Source: an uncultured Collinsella sp. (GTDB lineage: Bacteria; Actinomycetota; Coriobacteriia; Coriobacteriales; Coriobacteriaceae). Taken from it: a stretch of 64,000 nt of DNA. The stretch lies in assembly GCA_958421275.1 (NCBI GenBank), contig CATZLI010000003.1, positions 186,001 through 250,000 of the forward strand. Direction: 5' to 3'. Numbering within the stretch: position 1 is the first letter of the stretch; every line of letters starts with the position of its first letter. This document shows, piece after piece, positions 1 through 8,819 of this stretch. Below the pieces are notes generated by a model that was not told the DNA's origin, did no database searches, and saw only the letters and a list, made by a program, of their open reading frames with translations. A program made the position numbers and the translations under genes.

Positions 1-2168
1 CCGGAGATGCGATTTCCATAACCATCACTATGCCAGAACAAATTTTCGCTCGGCGAATTGCCCCAGAAAAAGCCAACGTGGCTATCGTCCGCATATGGGT
101 TGTAAGGATTGAAGAACACAATGTCCCCCTTACGAGCCAAACCACTACGTAACAACTCATCAATAGAGTTGAAATAAGTCACGTTCGCACACGTATCGAT
201 AGCGTAGCCGTACCAACGATAAGCGTTTACGCAGCCGCCCCTTCCGGGACCTCCACTCCAAGGGGAATGGCTCTGCTCGGCGGCAATGGGAGCTAAATTC
301 CCGCCCGCCTTCATATATGCATGCGATACAAATCCACCACAATTCATGCCCGTATAACCGTCCCAACGCGGATCACCCTTTGGGTACATGCACGTTTCCT
401 GGCTGAGATGCGTGTCGTAGCGTGTTCCACGGTAATAGCCGTCGTTTTCGTGGCTCATAAGCCAATTGACCAAGCTGGACCTATTGACCCCCAAAACAGA
501 ACCAGACGTATTCAACCATGCACCACTTGCATTGAAGTAATAGTCAACGCCATCGATTTTCAGCCACCCGTTAGCAAACATGGCACCCGAAGGCTGGAGC
601 CAGTACCACGTACCGCCGTCATTAAGCCATCCAGTTTTCATCTTGAATGTGGAAGGGTCCATCCAATACCACGCACCGTTGACATATTGCCAACCAGACT
701 TAAGGACACCATTGGAAGATGCGTAGTACCAAGTATTGCCACTTTCGTCAGAAGCGTCTTTCGACATAATCCAACCAGACGCCACGTTAACGACACCATT
801 CGCATCCGCATAGAAAACCGCATCTCCAATATGAATCACACCTGGCAATGAAGACGAGTCAGTACGATCAGCGACTACAGGAGATCCATCAGATGAAGTA
901 GGCAACGGCTCGCTCAGTGCTCCAGACGAATTCGCCCATGCCATACCATCGTTCAAGTTGATCCAGCACGAAGATGCCATTGCACCGGAATCATAAGAAA
1001 AATAGCGCTTGCTTCCTACCGCAAATTCACCAGTACGCATTGCGCCGGATACATCATCAAGGTAATACCAGGCGCTTCCGGACTTTATCCATCGCCCTCG
1101 TTGAATAGCTCCGTTTGATGCGGCGTAATACCAAGTACCATCAGCAAGTGCCCAGCCTGTTGCCATGGCACCTGAGCTCGTAAGGAAATAGGTGGACGAG
1201 CCCACTTGCACAAAGCCCGTGAGCATAATATGGCTTCCTGGATCCAGGTAATACCAAGAATTCCCTAGAAGTAACCAACCTCCATGCAGTAAGCCGTTGG
1301 AGTCAGCGTAATACCAGTTGTTGTCAATAAGTGCCCACTGGGAGGATAGCATGGCCCCTGAACTGTTAAAGATATAAGAGGTGCCATTGCATTCATTCAG
1401 CCCGGTGGCCATAGAACCGTCTGCAGGATCAAGCCAGTACCAACGACCCCCATCCGAGAGCCAGCCCTTTACCAGAGCGCCAGAGCCGGAAAAATAATGC
1501 CAGACAGAAGCATCAAGATGCCATCCGATAAGCATTGCACCAGAAGAAGAGAATCCATACGTAGCTCCCCCAATCTGCAGCATCGCATCGTGGACCATCT
1601 TGCCCTCATCATCCAGCCAATACCAGTTGCTGCCGTCTGAAAGCCAGCCTTTTACCATGGCGCCAGAACCGGAGAAATAACGCCAAGCAGAAGTGGAGCC
1701 CGTAGAATCTAGGTACCAGCCGACACGCATTGCGCCCGAAGAGGAGAAGGCATACGTCGCACCCCCGACTTGAACCAACCCATCCTGAGCCATTCGACCT
1801 TCGTCGTCGAACCAGTACCAGCTACCGTCTATATGTCTCCAAGAAGAAACAGCGATTGTTCCGTCGGACAAGCCCCAACGCCAAAAACCAGCCCCTTCTT
1901 CGGGTGATATCCACCCCTGATGCCAAATAATTTGATTCGAAACCTCGGAAGGGGTCTCATTATCCACCTGAGAGTTCTGCTCGACAGCGAAGGTCGATTC
2001 GCGCTGAGCATCAACGCCTGACTCGACAGAAGCAATAGCAACGTTAGATGCGGGACCTTCGTCAGTGTTATTCGAATCAAGGGCGTATAACATCGAGGGC
2101 GAACCCAAAAGGAGCCCAAAAGAAATGAGGCCCGAAAAAGCCAGCACTCCGAATGACCATTTCTTCAT
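1..2168 (-). CDS. Secreted cell-wall-binding repeat protein with C-terminal NlpC/P60-like peptidase (partial)
   Basis: Reading the minus strand from ATG at 2168 gives an uninterrupted frame of 722 codons that leaves the window at base 1, so the C-terminus is missing. Residues 1 to about 29 form a signal peptide (MKKWSFGVLAF start, then hydrophobic, ending near LYA). From about residue 90 to 560 there are roughly twenty choline-binding-type repeats (GWxxxxGxWYY, SSGAM). The last part looks like an NlpC/P60 or CHAP cysteine peptidase: candidate nucleophile Cys610 in GMNCGGFVSHAY and His697 in DSHVGFF. The likely role is secreted peptidoglycan hydrolysis with anchoring to wall polymers. The repeat array and signal peptide are seen directly; enzyme activity is inferred from the motifs. 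Codon use is more AT-rich than in the core genes to the right. It lies in tandem with a second repeat protein at 2249-3505. Confidence 0.88.
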   Translation of the reverse strand, partial: MKKWSFGVLAFSGLISFGLLLGSPSMLYALDSNNTDEGPASNVAIASVESGVDAQRESTFAVEQNSQVDNETPSEVSNQIIWHQGWISPEEGAGFWRWGLSDGTIAVSSWRHIDGSWYWFDDEGRMAQDGLVQVGGATYAFSSSGAMRVGWYLDSTGSTSAWRYFSGSGAMVKGWLSDGSNWYWLDDEGKMVHDAMLQIGGATYGFSSSGAMLIGWHLDASVWHYFSGSGALVKGWLSDGGRWYWLDPADGSMATGLNECNGTSYIFNSSGAMLSSQWALIDNNWYYADSNGLLHGGWLLLGNSWYYLDPGSHIMLTGFVQVGSSTYFLTSSGAMATGWALADGTWYYAASNGAIQRGRWIKSGSAWYYLDDVSGAMRTGEFAVGSKRYFSYDSGAMASSCWINLNDGMAWANSSGALSEPLPTSSDGSPVVADRTDSSSLPGVIHIGDAVFYADANGVVNVASGWIMSKDASDESGNTWYYASSNGVLKSGWQYVNGAWYWMDPSTFKMKTGWLNDGGTWYWLQPSGAMFANGWLKIDGVDYYFNASGAWLNTSGSVLGVNRSSLVNWLMSHENDGYYRGTRYDTHLSQETCMYPKGDPRWDGYTGMNCGGFVSHAYMKAGGNLAPIAAEQSHSPWSGGPGRGGCVNAYRWYGYAIDTCANVTYFNSIDELLRSGLARKGDIVFFNPYNPYADDSHVGFFWGNSPSENLFWHSDGYGNRIS

Positions 2169-2194
2169 AACAGCACGGTATCCAATCACGCAGC

Positions 2195-2222
2195 GGCCCC
2201 GTCGCTTCAGGGCAACGGGGCC
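2195..2222. terminator. GC-rich stem-loop between the two repeat-protein genes
   Basis: GGCCCCGT (2195-2202) pairs perfectly with ACGGGGCC (2215-2222) around a 12-nt loop. It lies 26 bases past the stop of the 2249-3505 gene. There is no T-tract on either side, so it may be a processing or pausing hairpin, not a classical intrinsic terminator. Confidence 0.5.
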
Positions 2223-2248
2223 TCAATCAAAACTAGCTCAGTAATGTG

Positions 2249-3505
2249 CTAGCCAATTTGCTGGCAGTTTTTGCACTCTCGTGAAGCGCCACGCCTCTGG
2301 GCCTCCTGAATAGAGATCTGCGAATAGCCCTTTGCGTCCTTACCAACGGTACGGCACTTATGCGTATGGTAAACATCGCTACCGTTCTTATACCAAACTA
2401 AACCGTAGCCCGGAATCCACTTGCCGTCCTCGCCGACATAGTAGGAGCCAACCCAGGCATTCGTAGCCATGGCACCGGAAGACTGGAGGTAGTAGTCGCC
2501 GACCCAGGCGTCGTGAGCCATAGCGCCGGAACCGCTAAAGTAGTACCAGGCGCCGCCGACCTGACGCCAGCCGGTGGCCATCGCGCCGGAATCGTCGAAC
2601 CAGTACCAAACTCCACCAACGTTAGCCCAAGAGTTAGAGGCCATAGCGCCCGAACCTCCGAGCCAATACCACGTGCCGCCATTGCTGAGCCAGCCGGTTG
2701 CCATGGCGCCCGAACCGCTCGCATAGTACCAAGAGCCGCCTGCCAAGAACCAGCCAGTGGCCATTGCACCGGAGTCGCCGAACCAGTACCAGGAGCCGCC
2801 GAGGCTGCGCCAGCTGTTAGCGACCATGGCGCCCGAGCCGTCGAGGTAGAACCACGTACCGCCGATGTTGAGCCAGCCAGTGACCATCGCACCGGAGGCA
2901 TTAGTGTAGTACCAGGTACCCGAATCGTTGATCCAGCCAGTCAGCATGACCCCAGATTCGTTGAAATAGTACCAAGCCCCGCCGAGATTATGCCAACCGG
3001 TCAATAGCTCACCGTCGGAGGTCGCATAGGACCACTTTCCGTAGATGGAGTCGTAGAACCAGCCACTATGCTGCATGCGGCCATCGGCGTTGGCACCAGG
3101 GGTGTTCAGGAAGTAGTTCTTGCCGTCAATCTGAACTCGGCCGTATGCCATATCATGGTTTTCGGGATAGAAGTAATACTTGTCCCCACCGATAGACTGC
3201 CAGCCCGACACCGCGGTCCCGTCAGCGCCAAAATAGTACCAGACAGCTTCGTATTCGTTATGCCACTGGTTCGTGACCATGGCGCCAGTTTCGGGATCGA
3301 AATAGCGAAGGTTGCCGTCCTCGCACCGAACGAGTCCAGTCTTCGGACGACCGTCGGAACACCATTCCGTAATCGGTCCACCGCCTCCGCCACCGCCAGC
3401 AATATCAGCAAATGAGGGCGCCGGGGCAACCGTCATGCAGGCAGCAGCAAATGCAACAACTCCCAGCACTGTTAGTCCGTGCCATCTTTCTCGAAGGTTT
3501 TTCAT
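2249..3505 (-). CDS. Secreted choline-binding-type repeat protein with C-terminal His/Cys motif domain
   Basis: 418 residues. A signal peptide (residues 1 to about 33, cleavage near SFADIAG) and a Gly-rich linker lead into about fifteen aromatic repeats of the GWxxxGGxWYY/SGAMxxxW type (residues 50-360), as in choline-binding or glucan-binding proteins. The C-terminal 50 residues contain YHTHKC and, 30 residues later, CKNC after an EAQRRGA segment. This matches a small presumed metal-binding module found at the C-terminus of many secreted Firmicutes and actinobacterial proteins (pattern Y-H-x-x-x-C ... A-x-x-x-G ... C-x-x-C). AAAAGGA lies upstream of the ATG. No catalytic domain is visible, so the role is probably adhesion or a wall scaffold. 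The neighbour at 1-2168 carries the same repeats with a peptidase. Confidence 0.88.
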   Translation of the reverse strand: MKNLRERWHGLTVLGVVAFAAACMTVAPAPSFADIAGGGGGGGPITEWCSDGRPKTGLVRCEDGNLRYFDPETGAMVTNQWHNEYEAVWYYFGADGTAVSGWQSIGGDKYYFYPENHDMAYGRVQIDGKNYFLNTPGANADGRMQHSGWFYDSIYGKWSYATSDGELLTGWHNLGGAWYYFNESGVMLTGWINDSGTWYYTNASGAMVTGWLNIGGTWFYLDGSGAMVANSWRSLGGSWYWFGDSGAMATGWFLAGGSWYYASGSGAMATGWLSNGGTWYWLGGSGAMASNSWANVGGVWYWFDDSGAMATGWRQVGGAWYYFSGSGAMAHDAWVGDYYLQSSGAMATNAWVGSYYVGEDGKWIPGYGLVWYKNGSDVYHTHKCRTVGKDAKGYSQISIQEAQRRGASRECKNCQQIG

Positions 3506-3829
3506 ACGACATCCTTTTTCCGAGATTTAAGGCTCTCTTAAGTTATTTTTAAACTATCAATTCAGTATTTCAACGGGAAATCGATAAAAGGTGTCTTTGT
3601 GACTGCAATTTAAATATGAGTCGCCACACCTCAACCGTTACGCTAAATAGCTTCTAAGGCAAACTTAGCGCATGAGCGAACTGATTAAACGAGTGAACTG
3701 AATAATAAAGCAACAAAATACAAACCTTGGTCATCAATCACATCTACCGCGGGCCGATAACGCCCGCCTCATGTGCTGCGATATAATCAATCTCACTAGA
3801 TGCCAAATCAGCAAGCCGAAGGAGCTGAC
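3506..3829. promoter_or_regulatory. AT-rich divergent intergenic region with a -10 box for the two-gene cassette
   Basis: A divergent promoter region between the repeat protein (minus) and the DUF4869-like gene (plus). A perfect TATAAT is at 3782-3787, which would place the transcript start near 3794. The -35 region (about 3759-3764) is poor. A GCGGGC/GCCCGC hairpin (3749-3767) lies just upstream of the -10 box. The start near 3794 leaves only about 5 nt ahead of the ATG at 3800, which argues for the GTG start at 3830. No gene is seen here. Confidence 0.45.
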
Positions 3830-4279
3830 GTGCTAACAATTCACTATGGTGATATGGAAAACGTTATCTACAACACGTCCGTTTACTTCGATAACGTATA
3901 TTCGCCCCAGTGGTTTCAAGACTCCTTTGCCCAAAGGGTCATAAAATCCATCGACAAAGGCACCGTGGTAGGCCCCAATGCAATCGATACCAAGATTCTA
4001 GGCATCATTCCTCCCGAGAAACTATCCAGCGGCACCAAAACGCTACTGCTTATGTACTTTATGCCGCAGAATATATATAACGCCTCAAATTGCGGTGATA
4101 ATTGCGCCTACTGGATTCTGAGGATCGCCGCGCAAAAGGATCTAACAATCAATCTCTACCACATAATGGATTTTGGAAACGGCAAATTCACGGTAACCAT
4201 TGCAAATACGGGCGATATAGTCCACACAATGTTTGACCTTGTCCCCATAGCTGGAAAATGCCTAAGGGAGAACTCCTGA
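3830..4279 (+). CDS. DUF4869-like protein
   Basis: 149 residues from GTG 3830, which follows GAAGGAG (3818-3824) at good spacing. The upstream in-frame ATG at 3800 has no ribosome site and lies almost on the predicted transcript start. The sequence begins LTIHYGDMENVIYNTSVYF and contains SSGTKTLLLMYF and NCGDNCAYWIL, then a DLTINLYHIMDF segment. I recognise this pattern as the DUF4869 family, whose function is unknown. It has no signal peptide or membrane segment and is likely cytosolic. The stop overlaps the next start (TGATG at 4277-4281), so the two proteins are translationally coupled and probably act together. Base composition is clearly lower in GC than the flanking glycosyltransferase genes, suggesting horizontal acquisition. 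Confidence 0.72.
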   Translation: MLTIHYGDMENVIYNTSVYFDNVYSPQWFQDSFAQRVIKSIDKGTVVGPNAIDTKILGIIPPEKLSSGTKTLLLMYFMPQNIYNASNCGDNCAYWILRIAAQKDLTINLYHIMDFGNGKFTVTIANTGDIVHTMFDLVPIAGKCLRENS

Positions 4280-5256
4280 TGCGCGGATCATACAAGGTAA
4301 TTATTCAAAATAACCGGGTTCAGTTTAAACTGACCATCAATAGAAATCTGACCATCATCCAAGGTAACAGTGCTACAGGCAAGACAACTCTGCTTGATAT
4401 GGTGGCAGCTCACGAAGAGCTTGGGGCACAAAGCGGCGTAACAGTAAGTTGCAAAGTGCCCTGTAAAACAATATCTGGAAAATATTGGCGTAGAGATCTC
4501 CAAGAGATTTCCAGCAGTATTGTTTTTATTGATGAGGGCAATACTTTTGTTCGATCAAGAGAATTTGCCCATGAAGCAAAGCGTAGCTCAAACTACTACG
4601 TAATTGTCGCCAGAGAGTCACTGCGCCAACTGCCCTATAGCGTTGATGAAATCTACGGTCTTAAGAACACCAACCGAACCACAACGAAGTATCCCGTTTA
4701 CTCTCGTGTCTACACCTCTACATATCGTATTTACGGTGATACTGATTTTAGAGGCGAGAGGCCCGAGCTTGTCATTGTCGAGGACACAAATTCGGGCTAC
4801 GAATTCTTCAGTTTGCTATGCAAAAAGAGCAGCATTAAATGCATCAGCGCGGGAGGCAAATCAAATATTTGCAACTGCATTATGGACGCACCGGAAAACG
4901 ACATCCTCGTGATTGCCGACGGTGCCGCCTTTGGACCAGAAATTGCGGAAGCAGCTGCTCTATTGCGCCGAAAGAACATCAAGCTATTCCTACCGGAATC
5001 GTTTGAATGGCTCGTGTTGAAGTCGGGATTATTCAACAGCAAACACATTAAGGACATGCTGCTTAACCCCGCTGAACATATCGAAAGCTCAAAGTTCTTT
5101 AGCTGGGAGAAGTTCTTTACTGCAGAACTCATCGAATGCTCACGAGACACACGTTTTCGATATGACAAGAGCTGCTTGAACGAGGAGTACCTGAACCCCA
5201 CCGCTCTTGCAGCTCTGGAGGATACTTTGCCGGACCTTGGCATTACTTCGCACTAA
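4279..5256 (+). CDS. P-loop ATPase with possible TOPRIM-like C-terminal half
   Basis: 325 residues from ATG 4279, which overlaps the previous stop (TGATG) and follows AAGGGAG (4264-4270 region). An upstream ATG at 4258 is less likely because it would lie inside the preceding gene ahead of that site. Walker A is GNSATGKTT (residues 29-37) and a Walker B-like strand is IVFIDE (81-86). The second half has LVIVEDTNSGYEFF (E168) and DILVIADGAAFGPE (D214), acidic strand ends that could be the E and D positions of a TOPRIM fold as in OLD-type proteins; this is a tentative reading. It ends convergent with, and overlapping by 4 bases, the glycosyltransferase on the other strand. Function unknown: pairing with a DUF4869 gene and low GC suggest an accessory module, possibly defence or stress related. 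Confidence 0.72.
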   Translation: MRGSYKVIIQNNRVQFKLTINRNLTIIQGNSATGKTTLLDMVAAHEELGAQSGVTVSCKVPCKTISGKYWRRDLQEISSSIVFIDEGNTFVRSREFAHEAKRSSNYYVIVARESLRQLPYSVDEIYGLKNTNRTTTKYPVYSRVYTSTYRIYGDTDFRGERPELVIVEDTNSGYEFFSLLCKKSSIKCISAGGKSNICNCIMDAPENDILVIADGAAFGPEIAEAAALLRRKNIKLFLPESFEWLVLKSGLFNSKHIKDMLLNPAEHIESSKFFSWEKFFTAELIECSRDTRFRYDKSCLNEEYLNPTALAALEDTLPDLGITSH

Positions 5257-7739
5257 AACGAGAAGTACTCACTGTCGGAGGATAGGTTTGGTCCGAGCCA
5301 CGGGTCGCCATCGAGGAAGAACTCAGGCCAGTGCTGCATGAACAGCGCCTGCTCACGCTTCCAGCGGCGCAGCTTTTCCTCGTTGGCCTCTTCCCTGCCG
5401 CGCGAGGTGAACTCGTAGTGGTACAGCTCGGCATAGGGCGTAAAGATGGTGCGGTAACCCGCCTCCCACACGCGCAGGCAAAAGTCTGCGTCGTTAAAAC
5501 CGACGGCGAATTCCTCGTTGTAGCCGCCGACGCGCTCAAATACGTCGCGTCGCACCATCTGGCAGGCACCCGTCACGGCGCTAAAGTTGCCCGGGCGCAC
5601 GGCACGGGCAAGATAGCCCTCGCGCTTTGCCGAGAAGTCCTGGTTGGCATGGGCAAGTGCGCCACGCACGCCAATCAAAATGCCGGCATGCTGCACCAGA
5701 TGATCGGCAAAGTAGAGTTTGGCGCCCACCACGCCCGCATCGGGACGCTGCAGATAGCCCATCATCTCTTCGATAAAGTCCGGGCTTATGACCTCGGTAT
5801 CGTTGTTCAGCAGCAGCAGGTAGTCACCCTTGGCGTGCTTCACACCAAAATTGATGATCTGAGAGTAATTGAACTCGCCCGGCCAGTACACAACGCGCGC
5901 GATGCCCTTGCCTTCGGATGCTGCAGCCACGCGCTCTGGCAGGGTTTCGTAATACGCAAACGTCTCCGGGGCTTCACTGTTGTTCTCCACCAAGACGATC
6001 TCGTAATTGGTATACGTGGCCTTCTGGGCGATCGACATCACACAGGCATCGAGCGTCTCAATGTGATCCTTGGTGGGGATCACAATGCTCACCAGCGGCG
6101 CAGGCTCCGGCAGCGCATGGCGCATGCGGTAGACAAACGGCGTCTCGGTCTCCTCGACCGTTCCGTGAACGCCCAGCGCGTTAAAGTGGCGCTGCAGCGC
6201 AAGACGACCCGCTTCAATGGCATACGGCTTGCTATCGGCAGAGCCATCGGCGGTCGATCCCGGATGCACGCGCCAGTGATACAGCACATGCGCAACGTGC
6301 TCAAAGCGCGCGCCGGCTGCAAGGCAGCGAAGCGTCAAGTCGTAGTCCTGGGCGCCCGCAACGTCTTCTGGGGACATACCAATGTGATCGATGAGCGCCT
6401 TCTCCACCATCAGGAAATGCGTCACGCAGTTATGGCTATAGAGCAGGTCGACGTTGAGTACGGTCTTAAAGACCGGCTGGCCCCACTCCCCCGTTTTCTG
6501 GAACATGTCCTCATCACAGAACAGGACCTGGGGACGCTCGCCCTCGGCCGCCTTGTTCAGCGCGGAAACATACTGGAATAACGCGTCCGGTTCCAGAATG
6601 TCATCGTGGTCCAAGAAAGCGATGTAGTCGCCTGTCGCTTGCTCGATACCTGCGTTGGTGTTGACCACAATGCCGCCGTTGCCGGGAAGCTCGATGCGAC
6701 GGATGCGCTCGTCGTTGGCACCTGCCGCAAGGGTGGCCACCGCGTCCCATTCGGGCGTGGCGTCCATAAGCAGCAATTCCCAGTTGTCATAGCTCTGGGC
6801 TTGCACCGATTCCAGCAGCTCGCGCAGGTAGACCCGATCAGTCTTGTAGCACGGCACCACAATGCTCACGAGCGGTCTATAGGCAAAGGCCGCCGAAGCG
6901 ACACGCTGGCACGCCAAATCGCCCGGCTTTGCGCGATGCTGCTCAAACCAACGTCGATAAGCTGCGTCGTCTGCACGCGCGTCCTTCATACGGTTCCAGC
7001 TGTCGTCGACCATGCCGTTGTACAGGCGACCATCCATGGCGCAAAACCCGCTTTGGATCCGCTCTGTGGGATCGCTCACGATCGCGACAAAATCTCGTAT
7101 ATCCTGAGGCATCTCAACACTCAGATACGATTTATTGATGCGGCATCCGTTCTGCTGCGGAACATCGACCTGCGATTCAAACACATGCACGGTAACATCG
7201 ATGGCATTCATATGCGTATCGAAGATCTGGAGCTCAGGCGCGCACTGGGGGTCTCCCGCCCAGGTAACCTCATAGCGCCACACCGCGCCGACGTCTGCCG
7301 GCAAATAGCGAATGGCATCGATCTCGTAGCGGCCGCAGTGTTCGCCACGCTGCGCATCGCGGATAAGCGCGCACAGCGCAGGCTTTGCTTTGTAGTTAAT
7401 CTTGGATTCCAATTTGGCCACGCGGCTATCGAGACGAATAGAGCCCAACCTTTGGCCACCGGATGCAAAAACGGCATCCATCGACGAGCCATCCAAAAAC
7501 GGAAGCACCAAAACGGCGAGCTCGCGCTCGTAATCGGAAACAGAAGGGCATAGCGCCAGCACACGGCCATGATCGACCGGGAGCACCAGTGACGGCAAAC
7601 AAGAACCGCTCGTAGTCGCATGGGCAAACGCCTGAGAGGCCTCCCGCTCAATAAGCGCGGCGACATCCTGACCGGCAAAACGAAGCAGCACAAAAAGACG
7701 GCCCTGGCTGCGGCAAAGTGCCAAACGCTTGATACTCAT
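5253..7739 (-). CDS. Large two-domain family 2 glycosyltransferase
   Basis: 828 residues. An N-terminal region of about 285 residues shows no domain I recognise. Two GT-A (family 2) domains follow. The first begins near residue 289 (PLVSIVVPCYKT) with the metal/donor-binding FLDHDD at about 375-380. The second begins near 535 (PLVSIVIPTKD) with LLLNNDTEV and a late NDADFCLRVWEAGY segment. Such tandem GT2 proteins extend rhamnose- or glucose-containing surface polysaccharides. The start ATG directly abuts the upstream stop (TAG then ATG), so it is the last gene of a five-gene glycosyltransferase operon. No membrane anchor is visible; it likely acts at the inner face of the membrane on lipid-linked acceptors. 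The specific sugars cannot be read from sequence. Confidence 0.88.
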   Translation of the reverse strand: MSIKRLALCRSQGRLFVLLRFAGQDVAALIEREASQAFAHATTSGSCLPSLVLPVDHGRVLALCPSVSDYERELAVLVLPFLDGSSMDAVFASGGQRLGSIRLDSRVAKLESKINYKAKPALCALIRDAQRGEHCGRYEIDAIRYLPADVGAVWRYEVTWAGDPQCAPELQIFDTHMNAIDVTVHVFESQVDVPQQNGCRINKSYLSVEMPQDIRDFVAIVSDPTERIQSGFCAMDGRLYNGMVDDSWNRMKDARADDAAYRRWFEQHRAKPGDLACQRVASAAFAYRPLVSIVVPCYKTDRVYLRELLESVQAQSYDNWELLLMDATPEWDAVATLAAGANDERIRRIELPGNGGIVVNTNAGIEQATGDYIAFLDHDDILEPDALFQYVSALNKAAEGERPQVLFCDEDMFQKTGEWGQPVFKTVLNVDLLYSHNCVTHFLMVEKALIDHIGMSPEDVAGAQDYDLTLRCLAAGARFEHVAHVLYHWRVHPGSTADGSADSKPYAIEAGRLALQRHFNALGVHGTVEETETPFVYRMRHALPEPAPLVSIVIPTKDHIETLDACVMSIAQKATYTNYEIVLVENNSEAPETFAYYETLPERVAAASEGKGIARVVYWPGEFNYSQIINFGVKHAKGDYLLLLNNDTEVISPDFIEEMMGYLQRPDAGVVGAKLYFADHLVQHAGILIGVRGALAHANQDFSAKREGYLARAVRPGNFSAVTGACQMVRRDVFERVGGYNEEFAVGFNDADFCLRVWEAGYRTIFTPYAELYHYEFTSRGREEANEEKLRRWKREQALFMQHWPEFFLDGDPWLGPNLSSDSEYFSF

Positions 7740-8807
7740 CTACACTTCTCGCTTTCCCAGGGCGTTCGCTGCCACGCGCTTGCAGGCACCCAGGCGCCCA
7801 AACCTCAAGACATCGTAATCGAACATGAGCTTTTTGCACGCACGGACATTGGGGGCCTTGCTGGTAAGCGCCGCACGCACCATAGCAGCAACAGAAGGAG
7901 CGCATTGTGCGAGCGCAGCATCGCTGCCCACGGCAGAACCGGCAAGCGCCGTGGCAACGGCAGCAAACACCTTGCCGCAATCCGTACTCAACAGCCTGAG
8001 CGCATCGTACAGCACCAGATCGCAGAGGAAGTACGCCAGGTCATCGGCATGCTGAGCATCGAGACCGTCGCGCTGCCAGTCAGCCAGCACCGCAGAGTAA
8101 ATCTTCACGTGCTCCAGCAGACGCGTCTCGTCGTCGTAGCGCATGGTGTCCATGAGCGAACCCTTGCGCGCCACGCGGTAATCATACAGCTTGTTCGAGA
8201 TAAGCGCGGTCTTGTGCGAACGACCGTACACGGCAAAATCGAAGACCTGGTCCTCGCCATACTTAACGGTTTCGTCGAACACGATCCCGTTGCCCAGCAA
8301 AAACTCACGCTTGCAGGCGGTGCGCCATGCAAACGGGCGAGATGCTTCCTTAAACAGTAGGTCGGAGCTATAGCCTTCAAACGACACATCGCGCGGGCTC
8401 AGCACATAGTTAAGCCACGGATACCCCGCCTCAAGCGGATACGGATTCGCGCCAAAGGTCAAAACGTCGCAGTCCTCGCGCTCAAAGGCATCGACGATCA
8501 CGCGGCATGCATCGGGCGTAAATCGGTCGTCGGAATCCAAAAACGCAACGATAGGCGCCGTGGACGCGGCGATGCCTGCATTACGCGCACTCGACAGGCC
8601 GCCGTTCTCCTTATCGACCAGCGTAAAGCGCGCGTCCTTTTCGCAATAGGCAGCCGCAATATCGCGCGAGCCGTCCGGCGAGCCATCGTTGACCAGCACG
8701 CCTTCCCAATCGGGCATGTCCTGCGCAAGCAGGGAGTCCAGGCACCAGGCCAGGCACTCCTCCACTTTATAGATGGGAACGACAACGGAAATCTTGGGGG
8801 TAGCCAT
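7740..8807 (-). CDS. Family 2 glycosyltransferase
   Basis: About 355 residues. The GT-A domain starts at the N-terminus (ISVVVPIYKVEECL), with VLVNDGSPDGS, GGLSSARNAGI and the DSDD donor/metal motif (VAFLDSDDRF). The C-terminal 150 residues are helical and typical of EpsH/WcaA-like enzymes. An in-frame GTG lies at 8813, but AGGAG, which overlaps the upstream stop, is 9 nt from the ATG at 8807 and only 3 nt from the GTG, so the ATG is preferred. It sits 12 nt after the 372-residue glycosyltransferase and abuts the 828-residue one. Probable role: adding one sugar to a lipid-linked surface glycan. Substrate unknown. Confidence 0.87.
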   Translation of the reverse strand: MATPKISVVVPIYKVEECLAWCLDSLLAQDMPDWEGVLVNDGSPDGSRDIAAAYCEKDARFTLVDKENGGLSSARNAGIAASTAPIVAFLDSDDRFTPDACRVIVDAFEREDCDVLTFGANPYPLEAGYPWLNYVLSPRDVSFEGYSSDLLFKEASRPFAWRTACKREFLLGNGIVFDETVKYGEDQVFDFAVYGRSHKTALISNKLYDYRVARKGSLMDTMRYDDETRLLEHVKIYSAVLADWQRDGLDAQHADDLAYFLCDLVLYDALRLLSTDCGKVFAAVATALAGSAVGSDAALAQCAPSVAAMVRAALTSKAPNVRACKKLMFDYDVLRFGRLGACKRVAANALGKREV

Positions 8808-8819
8808 AGTCACTCGCTC

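Noticed and set aside
3800..3829. ATG at 3800 as the start of the DUF4869-like gene
   Set aside because: No ribosome site and almost on the predicted transcript start; GTG 3830 has GAAGGAG at proper distance and matches the family start.
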